From DASWHD01 sp036393335 (GTDB lineage Bacteria > CG2-30-53-67 > CG2-30-70-394): a stretch of 30,506 bases of DNA. Positions 23,450 to 30,413 of this stretch are shown piece by piece. A program made the translations under genes and the position numbers. The notes beneath the pieces are model-generated. The model was not told the DNA's origin. It did not search any database and saw nothing but the letters and a program-made list of their open reading frames with translations. Position 1 is the stretch's first letter. The number at the start of each line of letters is the position of its first letter. The stretch is taken from the NCBI GenBank assembly GCA_036393335.1, contig DASWHD010000032.1, forward strand, positions 1-30,506, read 5' to 3'.

Positions 23450-23989
23450 CTACCCCCCGAACCGGGCGGCCATGCCGGCGTCCAGCTCCGCTAGGGACAT
23501 TACCTTGCCCGGATGGCTCACCGCGCGGAGCTGCACGTGGGGCCAGTCCTTCATGCTCCGCCAGTAGCCGCCGGGGTCGAGATCGAAGGCGGCCGCCTCC
23601 TCGGCATAGACGCGATACCCGTTCACCCCTGCGATCTCCTTGCGGGTCGACCACTCGGCGCCGCCGTCGACCACCCAGAAACAATCCACCGCCTCGCCCC
23701 ACTGGTGCCAGGAGAAGCCCGGCGGCGCGTTGGTCACCCGCGCGCCGTTCTGCGGCCCAACGCTCGCGATGCAGTGCGCCAGGAACGGTGCGCCGCCCTC
23801 TTCGAGATCCGCGATCTTCTGCTGGATCTCCTCCGTGGCGCGCGACTGGCGCCACAGCCGCGCCTGCGCGAACGGGCTGCGCACCGCGAAGTACGGCCGC
23901 ATCTCCACCCTGCGTGCCGTGCAGGCTGCGATCAGCGCCTCCACCACCGCCCGGAACTCGGGAATCAACGTCTGAAGATCCGCCGCCAT
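23450..23989 (-). CDS. M15 family metallopeptidase (VanY/endolysin type)
   Basis: A 179-residue zinc peptidase of the M15 family, which cleaves D-Ala-D-Ala or L-Ala-D-Glu bonds of peptidoglycan. The zinc and catalytic motifs are SWHQWGEAVD (SxHxxGxAxD) and DWPHVQL. The segment QARLWRQSRATEEIQQKIAD is typical of the branch shared by phage endolysins and bacterial homologs. There is no signal peptide or membrane segment, so it is cytoplasmic unless released by a holin or lysis, and neither is seen nearby. The ATG at 23989 has a strong AGGAG site 8 bases upstream, which abuts the end of the inverted-repeat element at 24002-24235. Its own promoter would have to lie in or beyond that element. Confidence 0.88.
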   Translation of the reverse strand: MAADLQTLIPEFRAVVEALIAACTARRVEMRPYFAVRSPFAQARLWRQSRATEEIQQKIADLEEGGAPFLAHCIASVGPQNGARVTNAPPGFSWHQWGEAVDCFWVVDGGAEWSTRKEIAGVNGYRVYAEEAAAFDLDPGGYWRSMKDWPHVQLRAVSHPGKVMSLAELDAGMAARFGG

Positions 23990-24001
23990 GGTTGCGCTCC
24001 T

Positions 24002-24235
24002 CTAGCCCGCATTTCTCACCACGGATCGTGGCGAGGCCGCGCAAACGGCCGTAGATCCTGGTTGGCCCGCGGCAGGAGCCGAATCGCCTTCGGCGACCCA
24101 GGCCCGCAGGGCCTGCTGCGTGGATCGCCGGTGAAACCGGCTCCTACCCCTGTTGAGAGCTCGGACGAGGACACGGCCAGGAGATGCGGGCGGTTGCGCG
24201 GGTGCAGTAGATTCGTGGTGAGAAATGCGGGCTAG
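24002..24235. mobile_element. MITE-like element with perfect 22-bp terminal inverted repeats
   Basis: Bases 24002-24023 (beginning CTAGCCCGCATTTCTC) are the exact reverse complement of 24214-24235. The 234-base interval has no gene, so it is a miniature, non-autonomous element. Both ends are CTAG, itself a palindrome, so a CTAG target duplication cannot be told apart from the end of the repeat. The element lies directly upstream of the ribosome site of the M15 peptidase gene and contains a REP doublet. No matching transposase gene is in the window. Confidence 0.75.
24073..24147. repeat. REP doublet (REPIN-like) inside the MITE-like element
   Basis: Two REP-like units face each other. CAGGAGCCGAATCGCCTTCG (24073-24092, stem GCCGAA/TTCGGC) opposes ATCGCCGGTGAAACCGGCTC (24124-24143, stem GCCGGT/ACCGGC). 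Between them lies a third hairpin, CAGGCCC-GCA-GGGCCTG (24099-24115). The outer GGAGCCG and CGGCTCC pair as well. This resembles REP sequences of Pseudomonas and relatives that are moved by RAYT transposases. No RAYT gene is in the window. Confidence 0.65.
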
Positions 24236-24324
24236 CAGAAGACCTCCATCAAACCCGCACTGGAGTCAACGCCCCGCCTCGTCCCCACCCGACTTCCCTG
24301 CCCACCTGCAGGCAGGCCCTTACC

Positions 24325-24963
24325 TTATATCAGCAGCTTGAAGGCGTGGGTCCAGTCGTTGTGGAGCAAGCCGGGGATGCACCACAGCATGCATAGGGGC
24401 TCGATGGCGCGCGCCGCCTCCACCCGGCCCATGTCTGCGGTCTCCCAGCCAAGCTCATCGACGAGCCCGCGCACCACCCTCTTCGCCGCCTCGTCGTCGC
24501 CACAGATGAACATGGTCGGTCGCCCCCCTGCGAACTGCGGATTGACCATGCACCCGCTGCCCACCGAGTTGAAGGCCTTGACGAAGTGCGCGCCGGGAAA
24601 TGCGCGCTGCAACCGCTCCATGAGCGACTCATCGAGGGTGGTGAAGAAGCGCAGCACGCCATGGGTCGGCGGCGCATCGGCGATCGGGTTGGTGGCGTCG
24701 ATCACCGGCTTACCGGCGAGATTCTCTGCCCCCGCGAGCCGCAGCGCCGCGGCGGCTACGGCCCCCCGCACCGCGAGGACCACCAGATCCCCGAAGTGTG
24801 CCGCCTCCGCAAAGCTCCCCACCCGCCCCGCGGGATGCTGCGTCGCCCACGCCGCCAGCTTGCCCGCCGTGCGCGTCCCCAGCACCACCTCGTGCCCATG
24901 CTTGAGGAACCCGCCGCCCAGGGCCTGCGCCACTACCCCCGAGCCGATGATCCCGATCTTCAT
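24325..24963 (-). CDS. NADP-dependent oxidoreductase of the F420-dependent reductase-like family
   Basis: A 212-residue dinucleotide-binding protein. The N-terminal Rossmann motif is KIGIIGSGVVAQALGGGFL with the GxGxxA pattern, and the GTRT turn at the end of the second strand suggests NADP. Further family sequences are LVVLAVRGAVA, VIDATNPIAD, HFVKAFNSVGSGCMVNPQFA and MFICGDDEAAK. Relatives are annotated as NADPH-dependent F420 reductase or NADP oxidoreductase, but many family members do not use F420, and the substrate cannot be read here. The ATG at 24963 is preceded by GGGGGTG 5 bases upstream, and the upstream extension is not conserved-looking. It appears to be monocistronic. Confidence 0.88.
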   Translation of the reverse strand: MKIGIIGSGVVAQALGGGFLKHGHEVVLGTRTAGKLAAWATQHPAGRVGSFAEAAHFGDLVVLAVRGAVAAAALRLAGAENLAGKPVIDATNPIADAPPTHGVLRFFTTLDESLMERLQRAFPGAHFVKAFNSVGSGCMVNPQFAGGRPTMFICGDDEAAKRVVRGLVDELGWETADMGRVEAARAIEPLCMLWCIPGLLHNDWTHAFKLLI

Positions 24964-25091
24964 GTTGCACCCCCGTTCGCCGCGATCCATGGCCGATGCC
25001 GCTGGACCCACGGCCTTCGCCGTTCGCATCTACGGCGACTGCCTCTGACGTCAGCTCATCTCCATCCAACCGACCCGCACGAATAAGGAAC

Positions 25092-25151
25092 ACGAAAGCA
25101 CGAAAATGGGAAAACACGAAACGTCTGGAGAGGTCCTTTTCGTGCTTTCGT
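25092..25151. repeat. Inverted repeat with CACGAAA units
   Basis: ACGAAAGCACGAAAA (25092-25106) and TTTTCGTGCTTTCGT (25137-25151) are perfect inverse copies separated by 30 bases, with a third CACGAAA in the centre. The AT-richer composition contrasts with its flanks. It lies beyond the stop of the propeller gene on the minus strand and could act as a terminator, because a T-run closes each arm. CACGAAA-rich intergenic repeats of this type occur in other genomes, but I cannot name the family. Confidence 0.5.
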
Positions 25152-25231
25152 CCACTGCGTGCCTGCGTGATTCCACTTCCACTGCATTGTCCCGGCATTG
25201 CTCGGGCTTGGGGTCCAGGCAAACAAACCAA

Positions 25232-26338
25232 TCACTCCTCGAACCGCACGCAGACCACCGGCGGCAGGTGCTCGCTGACCGCCTGCCAGGTCTCTCCCTG
25301 GTCTTCGCTGACCCAAAAAGACCCCGTGGTGCTGCCGAACGCCAGCCTCTCCCCGTCCTTGCTGATGTCCAGGGCGTGGCGATAGACCAGGTCGTAGGCG
25401 GGTCCCTGGGGCAAACCCTGGTGCAAGACATCGAAGTGCCGGCCCCCGTCGCGGGTACGGGTCACCACCAGGCGTGCGCCCACCGGGATGCGCTGCTCAT
25501 CCTTCACCGCCGGGACGAACCAGGCGGTGTCCGGCTCCTCGGGGTGGACGGCGACCGCGAAGCCGAAGCTGGAAGGAGGGACGTCGCTCAGCTCCTGCCA
25601 GTTCTCTCCCCCGTCGTCGCTGCGAAAAATCCCGTTGTGGTGCTGCATCCACAGGCGATCTGGGCGGGCGGGGCAGCACACCACTCGGTGGGCATCCTGG
25701 GAGACCGGGTCGCCCGCCATCTCCGGCGGCATATAGGCGTTGCGCAGGCCGGAGCCGATCAACTCCCAGTGCTCGCCTCCGTCGCGGGTGGTCCATACGC
25801 CGCCCACGGAGACCGCCACGGTCACGTGCCGGGCATCCCGAGGATCGACGAGGATCGAGTGGATGCCGGCGAAGTCATAGCCTCCGCCCATCCACTTCTG
25901 CCGCCGCGGGTCGTCCCACAAGGCGCGGACCAAGGCCCAGGTCTCGCCGCCGTCGTCGGAGTGGAACAGGCCGCCCGGCAGAACGCCGCACCACAGCTCG
26001 CCCGGCCCTCCCATCTCCAAGGCCCAGATCATCTTGGTGCTCCAGGGGATCTCGATCCCCCGCATGGGATCCTTGTCCACCACCCCCTCCGGCTTCGGCG
26101 GAAAGGCGGGCACCGGCGCCTCGGACCAGGTCTCGCCCCCGTCCTCGGAGCGCTGGATCTTGACGCCGAAGTGGCCGAGGTCGAGGGCCGCATGGAGTCG
26201 CCGGCCACCGGGCTCGGGCAGGACCATCGACACCCGGTCCCCCAGGAACCAGCTCGGGCCCAGGCGCCAGCGGCCAGCCCCGTCCCGCTCGATCCGAAAC
26301 AACCCCTTGCGCGTCGCCACCAGCAGACGGTCACCCAT
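25232..26338 (-). CDS. Asp-box beta-propeller protein (sialidase/VPS10-like fold, no signal peptide)
   Basis: A 368-residue protein made of about six propeller blades. Six Asp-box turns are visible: SEDGGETW (64), SDDGGETW (127), TRDGGEHW (184), SDDGGENW (240), TRDGGRHF (295) and SEDQGETW (344). Such repeats occur in sialidases, VPS10 domains and the YCF48/HCF136 group. I see no sialidase arginine triad and no FRIP motif, so an enzymatic role is doubtful. There is no signal peptide, so it is probably cytoplasmic. The ATG at 26338 lies 1 base after the stop of the MoaD-like gene and has GGGTGG upstream; a GTG at 26347, overlapping that gene by 8 bases, is an alternative. The tight coupling suggests the two proteins act together. 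Confidence 0.85.
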   Translation of the reverse strand: MGDRLLVATRKGLFRIERDGAGRWRLGPSWFLGDRVSMVLPEPGGRRLHAALDLGHFGVKIQRSEDGGETWSEAPVPAFPPKPEGVVDKDPMRGIEIPWSTKMIWALEMGGPGELWCGVLPGGLFHSDDGGETWALVRALWDDPRRQKWMGGGYDFAGIHSILVDPRDARHVTVAVSVGGVWTTRDGGEHWELIGSGLRNAYMPPEMAGDPVSQDAHRVVCCPARPDRLWMQHHNGIFRSDDGGENWQELSDVPPSSFGFAVAVHPEEPDTAWFVPAVKDEQRIPVGARLVVTRTRDGGRHFDVLHQGLPQGPAYDLVYRHALDISKDGERLAFGSTTGSFWVSEDQGETWQAVSEHLPPVVCVRFEE

Positions 26339-26339
26339 C

Positions 26340-26609
26340 TCAGCCACCCGAAAGGAGTTGCACCACGAACAACTCGTCGTCCCCCCGCACCGGATCCGAC
26401 AGGCCGGTGCGGTCGCGGATCACCTCGTGATTGCGGAAGATCGCCACATGCTTGCGCAGGGCGCCCTGATCGTCCAGGACATAGCCTCGTACTTGCGGGT
26501 GGGCCGTAAAGTATCCCTCCAACACCTCCCGCACCGTACCGCCCTCGGTCCGCGCAACCGGGATGTCCACGTGGCGCAGTAGGTTGCGGGTGAACGTCAG
26601 GGTCGCCAT
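26340..26609 (-). CDS. MoaD/ThiS-like ubiquitin-fold sulfur-carrier-type protein
   Basis: An 89-residue beta-grasp protein ending in QLLSGG. The C-terminal Gly-Gly is the reactive end that E1-like enzymes (MoeB/ThiF) adenylate in MoaD, ThiS and related proteins. GGTVREVLEGYF is the conserved helix and DELFVVQLLSGG the last strand. The ATG at 26609 gives the usual length; the longer upstream frame is not MoaD-like. No molybdopterin, thiamin or E1-type gene is nearby. The only partner is the propeller gene that starts 1 base after (or overlaps) its stop. It might serve molybdopterin or another sulfur transfer, or protein tagging, but the sequence does not decide. Confidence 0.85.
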   Translation of the reverse strand: MATLTFTRNLLRHVDIPVARTEGGTVREVLEGYFTAHPQVRGYVLDDQGALRKHVAIFRNHEVIRDRTGLSDPVRGDDELFVVQLLSGG

Positions 26610-27005
26610 CGTGCGTTCTCGGTCTGTCCGGCGCCAGCATACGCCACCGCCGGATCTCCGGAACCCCTCCCCTTCACCATCGCACCCCGGTCTCAGACAC
26701 CGGCGCGCGGCCATCCCTCGCGGCGTGAGGCCAGGGCTCGTGCGATGCAACAGTCGGGGACCAGTCACATCACGGCGACGAGGACATGGGTCCCGCCGGC
26801 GATCACCTGAGGAACGAAGCAGGATCGCCTCCCCACCCGCGTCGGCGCCCCACGGAACTCGCCGGGCGGCCTGGCCCCGTGCCTACCATCGCCCACCTGC
26901 GGATTTGAACGATCGGACAATCGTAGGAATGGACCCAGGTACCGGCCGACCGAACCGTTCGCCCGGTAGGGGCACGGCATGCCGTGCCCCTACGGTGGCG
27001 GGCCG
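26610..27005. other. Non-coding region between priA and the MoaD-like gene
   Basis: A 396-base gap with no gene I can support on either strand. It must contain the promoter of the MoaD-like/propeller operon, but no -35/-10 pair stands out. The only clear structure is the 28-bp palindrome at 26966-26993. Confidence 0.45.
26966..26993 (-). terminator. Perfect 28-bp palindrome behind priA, probable terminator or dispersed repeat
   Basis: GTAGGGGCACGGCA is followed at once by its exact reverse complement, giving a 14-bp stem with no loop, or about 12 bp with a 4-base loop. It lies 12 bases beyond the priA stop. No T-run follows. The same GGGGCACGGC/GCCGTGCCCC palindrome type is a common dispersed repeat in bacterial genomes, so it may be a repeat that also ends the transcript. 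Confidence 0.55.
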
Positions 27006-29270
27006 TCACGCCACCTGTAGGGGATCGACGTCGATCTTGAGGCGGACGCCGCGGGGGAGGCGGGCGGCCAGGGGGGTGGCGCGGAAATCGCGCAGCAGGG
27101 CGTGGAGGGGCGGGCGGGGGCCGACGAGGAGGAGCTGCCAGCGGTAGCGGTCGGCGACCCTCGGCACCATGGGGGTGGTGGGGCCGAGGACGCGCAGGCG
27201 GTCGCCGGCGTGGTCGCGCCACCATGCGGCGACCTCCTGGATGTGGGCGCGGGCCGCCGCCTCCTGCATTGCCTCGGCGGCGAGCAGGACGAGGCGGCCG
27301 AAGGGCGGCAGGTGCAGGGCACGGCGGGTCGCTAGCTCGCGCTCGGCGAAGCCGTCGTAGTGGTGGGCCGCGACCGCCTGGAGGGTCGAGTTGTCTGGCT
27401 GGTAGGTCTGAAGGATCACCTCTCCCGGCTCCTCCCGGCCGCAGCGGCCGGCGACCTGGGAGAGGAGCTGGAAGGTACGCTCTCCGGCGCGGAAGTCGGG
27501 CACTTGGAGGCCGAGGTCGGCGAGGATCACCCCGACCAGGGTGACGCCACCCAGGTGGTGGCCCTTGGTGACGATCTGGGTGCCGAGGAGGATGTCTGCC
27601 GTGCGGGAGTGCATGCGCTCCAGCAATGTCCCGTGGGCGCCGCGGCGGGCGGTGGTGTCCCGGTCCATGCGCACGATGCGGGCGTCGGGGAAGTGACCGC
27701 GCAGGCGCTCCTCCAGCTTCTGGGTGCCGACCCCCATCAGTTGCAGGCTCGTCTTGCCACAGGCGGGGCAGGCCAGGCTCGGCGCCGCCTGGTAGCCGCA
27801 GCAGTGGCACCGCCCCACACCGCCCGCCCGGTGGTAGGTCAGGATGACGGCGCAGTGCGGGCAGCCGATCGCCTCACCGCAGGCGGTGCACTGCACCGCC
27901 CGGGCGTAGCCGCGGCGGTTGAGGAACAGGAGGGTCTGCTCGCCGCGCGCCAGGCGCTCCTCGATCGCCTTGAGCAGCCGCACCGAAAAATGGCCGCGTT
28001 GCGGGGCGCGGCGCATGTCCACCAGGTGGATGTCGGGGAGGGCGCGGCCGGTGGCACGTCCCACCATCCCCAGGCGCTGGTAGCGGCCGGTGGCGGCGCC
28101 GTGTAGAGCCTCGAAGGAGGGCGTGGCGCTGCCCAGCACCACCAGTGCCCCGGAGTGCTGGCCGCGGGCGAGGGCGAGGTCGCGGCCGTTGTAGCGCGGG
28201 CTCTCCTCCTGCTTGTAGGCCGTGTCGTGCTCCTCGTCGACCACGATCAGGCCCACCATTGGCAGGGGGGAGAAGACCGCGGAGCGGGTACCGACCACCA
28301 CCGCCACCCTCCCCTCCGCGATCTGCTGCCACTGGGCACGGCGCTGTCCTGCCGAGAGGCCGCTGTGCTGCACCGCCACCCGCGCCCCGAAGCGGGCGAG
28401 GAATTGTCCAGCGACCTGCGGGGTGAGGCCGATCTCCGGCACCAGCACCAGCACCTGGCGGCCCGCCGCGATCACTTCGTCCGCTAGGCGCAGGTAGACC
28501 TCGGTCTTGCCGCTGCCGGTGACGCCGTAGAGGAGGTGGGGCCGCGGGTGCGGCTTGCCCAGGGCGGCACGCAGGGCGGCCAGCGCCGCCTCCTGCTCCG
28601 CCGTCAAAGTGTGGACCCGGCCCTCCCCGACCCCGGCGGTCTCCACACCGGCGAGGTACGACCGCTCCTCCAGCCGCACCAGCCCGGCGGCGGCGAGGGC
28701 CAGGAGCGTGGACCGGGTGGTGGCGAGGGCGGCGACCGCCTCCGCCACCGGCGCGGGGCCGAGGTCGCACAGGGCCTGCCACAGCTCGCGGCGCCGCCGG
28801 GTGAGGTCCTCAGGGGGCGCCGCCACGGCCTCGGGCACGACCCACTGGCGAGTCGGCACGCCGTTACTCTCACCCACCGTGGCGGGCGGCAGGGCCGCCT
28901 TCAATACCTCGGCGATGGGCGCCTGGTAATAGCGCGCGGCCCACAGGCACAGCTCCAGCACCGCCGGCGGGAGGGGTGCCGGTTCCGGCGCCAGAGAGAG
29001 GATCGAGCGCAGTCGGCCGGGGGCCACGTCGCTCGCCCCCTGCAGGTCGAGGACGAAGCCGGTGAGGGTACGGCGGCCGAAGGGCACCACCACCCGCCGC
29101 CCGGGGCGCAGGGCGCCGTCGAGGTGCGCGGGAACGGCGTAGTCGAAGGGGCGGTCGACGGTGGCCGGGATCACCACCCGCGCCACGGCGGCGGCCGGCG
29201 TGGCGGCCGGCTGGCTTTTGTCGCCGAGATCGGCGAAAAGGTCTGGTGTTGATTCGTCTCGCCGTTGCAT
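27006..29270 (-). CDS. priA: PriA, primosomal replication restart helicase
   Basis: A 754-residue 3'-5' superfamily 2 helicase that recognises stalled forks and reloads the replicative helicase. An N-terminal 3'-DNA-end-binding domain (about 30-130, with DRPFDYAVPAHL and GRRVVVPFGRRTLTGFV) precedes the helicase. Walker A is GVTGSGKT at 249-256 and the DEEHD box is at 345-349, followed by TAYKQEESPRYNGRDLA. Eight cysteines in the pattern CTACG, CPHC, CHCCG and CPACG form the two zinc sites. The length is close to that of E. coli PriA (732), with a slightly longer N-terminus. The ATG at 29270 is the first likely start. It diverges from the DAHP synthase gene with 62 bases between start codons. 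Confidence 0.95.
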   Translation of the reverse strand: MQRRDESTPDLFADLGDKSQPAATPAAAVARVVIPATVDRPFDYAVPAHLDGALRPGRRVVVPFGRRTLTGFVLDLQGASDVAPGRLRSILSLAPEPAPLPPAVLELCLWAARYYQAPIAEVLKAALPPATVGESNGVPTRQWVVPEAVAAPPEDLTRRRRELWQALCDLGPAPVAEAVAALATTRSTLLALAAAGLVRLEERSYLAGVETAGVGEGRVHTLTAEQEAALAALRAALGKPHPRPHLLYGVTGSGKTEVYLRLADEVIAAGRQVLVLVPEIGLTPQVAGQFLARFGARVAVQHSGLSAGQRRAQWQQIAEGRVAVVVGTRSAVFSPLPMVGLIVVDEEHDTAYKQEESPRYNGRDLALARGQHSGALVVLGSATPSFEALHGAATGRYQRLGMVGRATGRALPDIHLVDMRRAPQRGHFSVRLLKAIEERLARGEQTLLFLNRRGYARAVQCTACGEAIGCPHCAVILTYHRAGGVGRCHCCGYQAAPSLACPACGKTSLQLMGVGTQKLEERLRGHFPDARIVRMDRDTTARRGAHGTLLERMHSRTADILLGTQIVTKGHHLGGVTLVGVILADLGLQVPDFRAGERTFQLLSQVAGRCGREEPGEVILQTYQPDNSTLQAVAAHHYDGFAERELATRRALHLPPFGRLVLLAAEAMQEAAARAHIQEVAAWWRDHAGDRLRVLGPTTPMVPRVADRYRWQLLLVGPRPPLHALLRDFRATPLAARLPRGVRLKIDVDPLQVA

Positions 29271-29332
29271 AAGCTGGCAGCCGACCCGCCCCTGCGGCTG
29301 GCGAATTGGACCCCTTCGCAAGGAATCCGGCA

Positions 29333-30370
29333 ATGATCATCGTGATGCGCGCCGACGCCACGGAAGACCAGCTCCAGCACGTCATCAACCAGATCGAGGA
29401 GCGCGGGTACACGCCGCACCTGATGCGCGGCGTGGAGCGTAACGTCATCGGCGCCATCGGCGATCAGCGCCAGAAGATGATCCTCCAAGACCTCGAGGTG
29501 CTCCCCGGGGTCGACCAGGTGATGCCAATCCTCCAGCCGTACAAGCTGGCGAGCCGCGAGGTGAAGCCCGAGCCCACCACGGTGAAGGTCCACGACGTCA
29601 TGGTCGGCGGCAAGGAGATCGTGGTCTTCGCCGGCCCATGCTCGGTGGAGTCCCGGCCACAGATGACCGAGGTCGCCCGCGCCATCAAGGCGGCCGGTGC
29701 CCAGGTGTTGCGCGGTGGTGCCTTCAAGCCACGCACCTCGCCGTACAGCTTCCAGGGGCTGGCGGAGGAGGGCTTGCAGATCATGCGCGAGGTTGCGGAC
29801 GAGGTCGGCGTGCAGATGGTCACCGAGGTGATGAACCCGCGCGAGATCGAGCTGGTGGCGCGCTACACGGACATCCTGCAGATTGGCACCCGCAACGTGC
29901 AGAACTACTCCCTGCTCAAGGAGGTCGGCCGGACCCACATGCCGGTCTTCCTCAAGCGCGGCCTCGCCACCACCATCAAGGAGTTCCTGATGTCTGCGGA
30001 GTACATCCTCGCCGAGGGCAACCAGCAGGTGATCCTTTGCGAGCGCGGCATCCGCACCTTCGAGACCGCCACTCGCAACACCCTCGACATCTCGGCGGTG
30101 CCGGTGCTCAAGGAGCTCACCCACCTGCCGGTGGTGATCGACCCCTCCCATGGGACCGGCTACTGGCAGTACGTGGCGCCGATGGCCAAGGCGGCGGTGG
30201 CCGCCGGTGCCGACGGCCTGATGATCGAGGTCCACAACGACCCCGAGCACGCCCTCTCCGACGGCCCCCAGTCCCTCAAGCCGGCGAAGTTCGCCAAGCT
30301 CATGGACGAGCTGCGGCTGCTGGCCAAGGTGTGCGGCCGGCGCATGGGTGAGCCCCAGCCGGCGGCGTAG
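29333..30370 (+). CDS. aroF: Type I-beta 3-deoxy-7-phosphoheptulonate (DAHP) synthase
   Basis: A 345-residue enzyme for the first step of the shikimate pathway, condensing phosphoenolpyruvate with erythrose 4-phosphate. Residues 1-70 are a ferredoxin-like/ACT-type regulatory domain (MIIVMRADATEDQLQHVINQ to GVDQVMPILQPYK), as in Thermotoga-type enzymes that are feedback-inhibited by Tyr or Phe. The barrel has GPCSVES (101-107), RGGAFKPRTSPYSFQG (127-142), QIGTRNVQNYSLL, VFLKRGLATT, LCERGIRTFE and IDPSHGTGYW, covering the metal- and substrate-binding residues. The ATG at 29333 has AAGGAA upstream and matches the family start. The length fits type I-beta rather than E. coli type I-alpha. No other aro gene is visible, although the window ends soon after. 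Confidence 0.95.
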   Translation: MIIVMRADATEDQLQHVINQIEERGYTPHLMRGVERNVIGAIGDQRQKMILQDLEVLPGVDQVMPILQPYKLASREVKPEPTTVKVHDVMVGGKEIVVFAGPCSVESRPQMTEVARAIKAAGAQVLRGGAFKPRTSPYSFQGLAEEGLQIMREVADEVGVQMVTEVMNPREIELVARYTDILQIGTRNVQNYSLLKEVGRTHMPVFLKRGLATTIKEFLMSAEYILAEGNQQVILCERGIRTFETATRNTLDISAVPVLKELTHLPVVIDPSHGTGYWQYVAPMAKAAVAAGADGLMIEVHNDPEHALSDGPQSLKPAKFAKLMDELRLLAKVCGRRMGEPQPAA

Positions 30371-30413
30371 CGGCCGCCATCCTGGTCGACCCGCCGCTGC
30401 TCAGGACCTCGGC

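Noticed and set aside
24710..25231. 173-codon minus-strand frame upstream of the NADP oxidoreductase
   Set aside because: It reads through the CACGAAA repeat (FRAFVF-type translation) and overlaps the oxidoreductase in another frame, with no family resemblance.
26765..26980. 71-codon minus-strand frame in the gap behind priA
   Set aside because: It begins inside the 28-bp palindrome, has no ribosome site and shows no recognisable motif.
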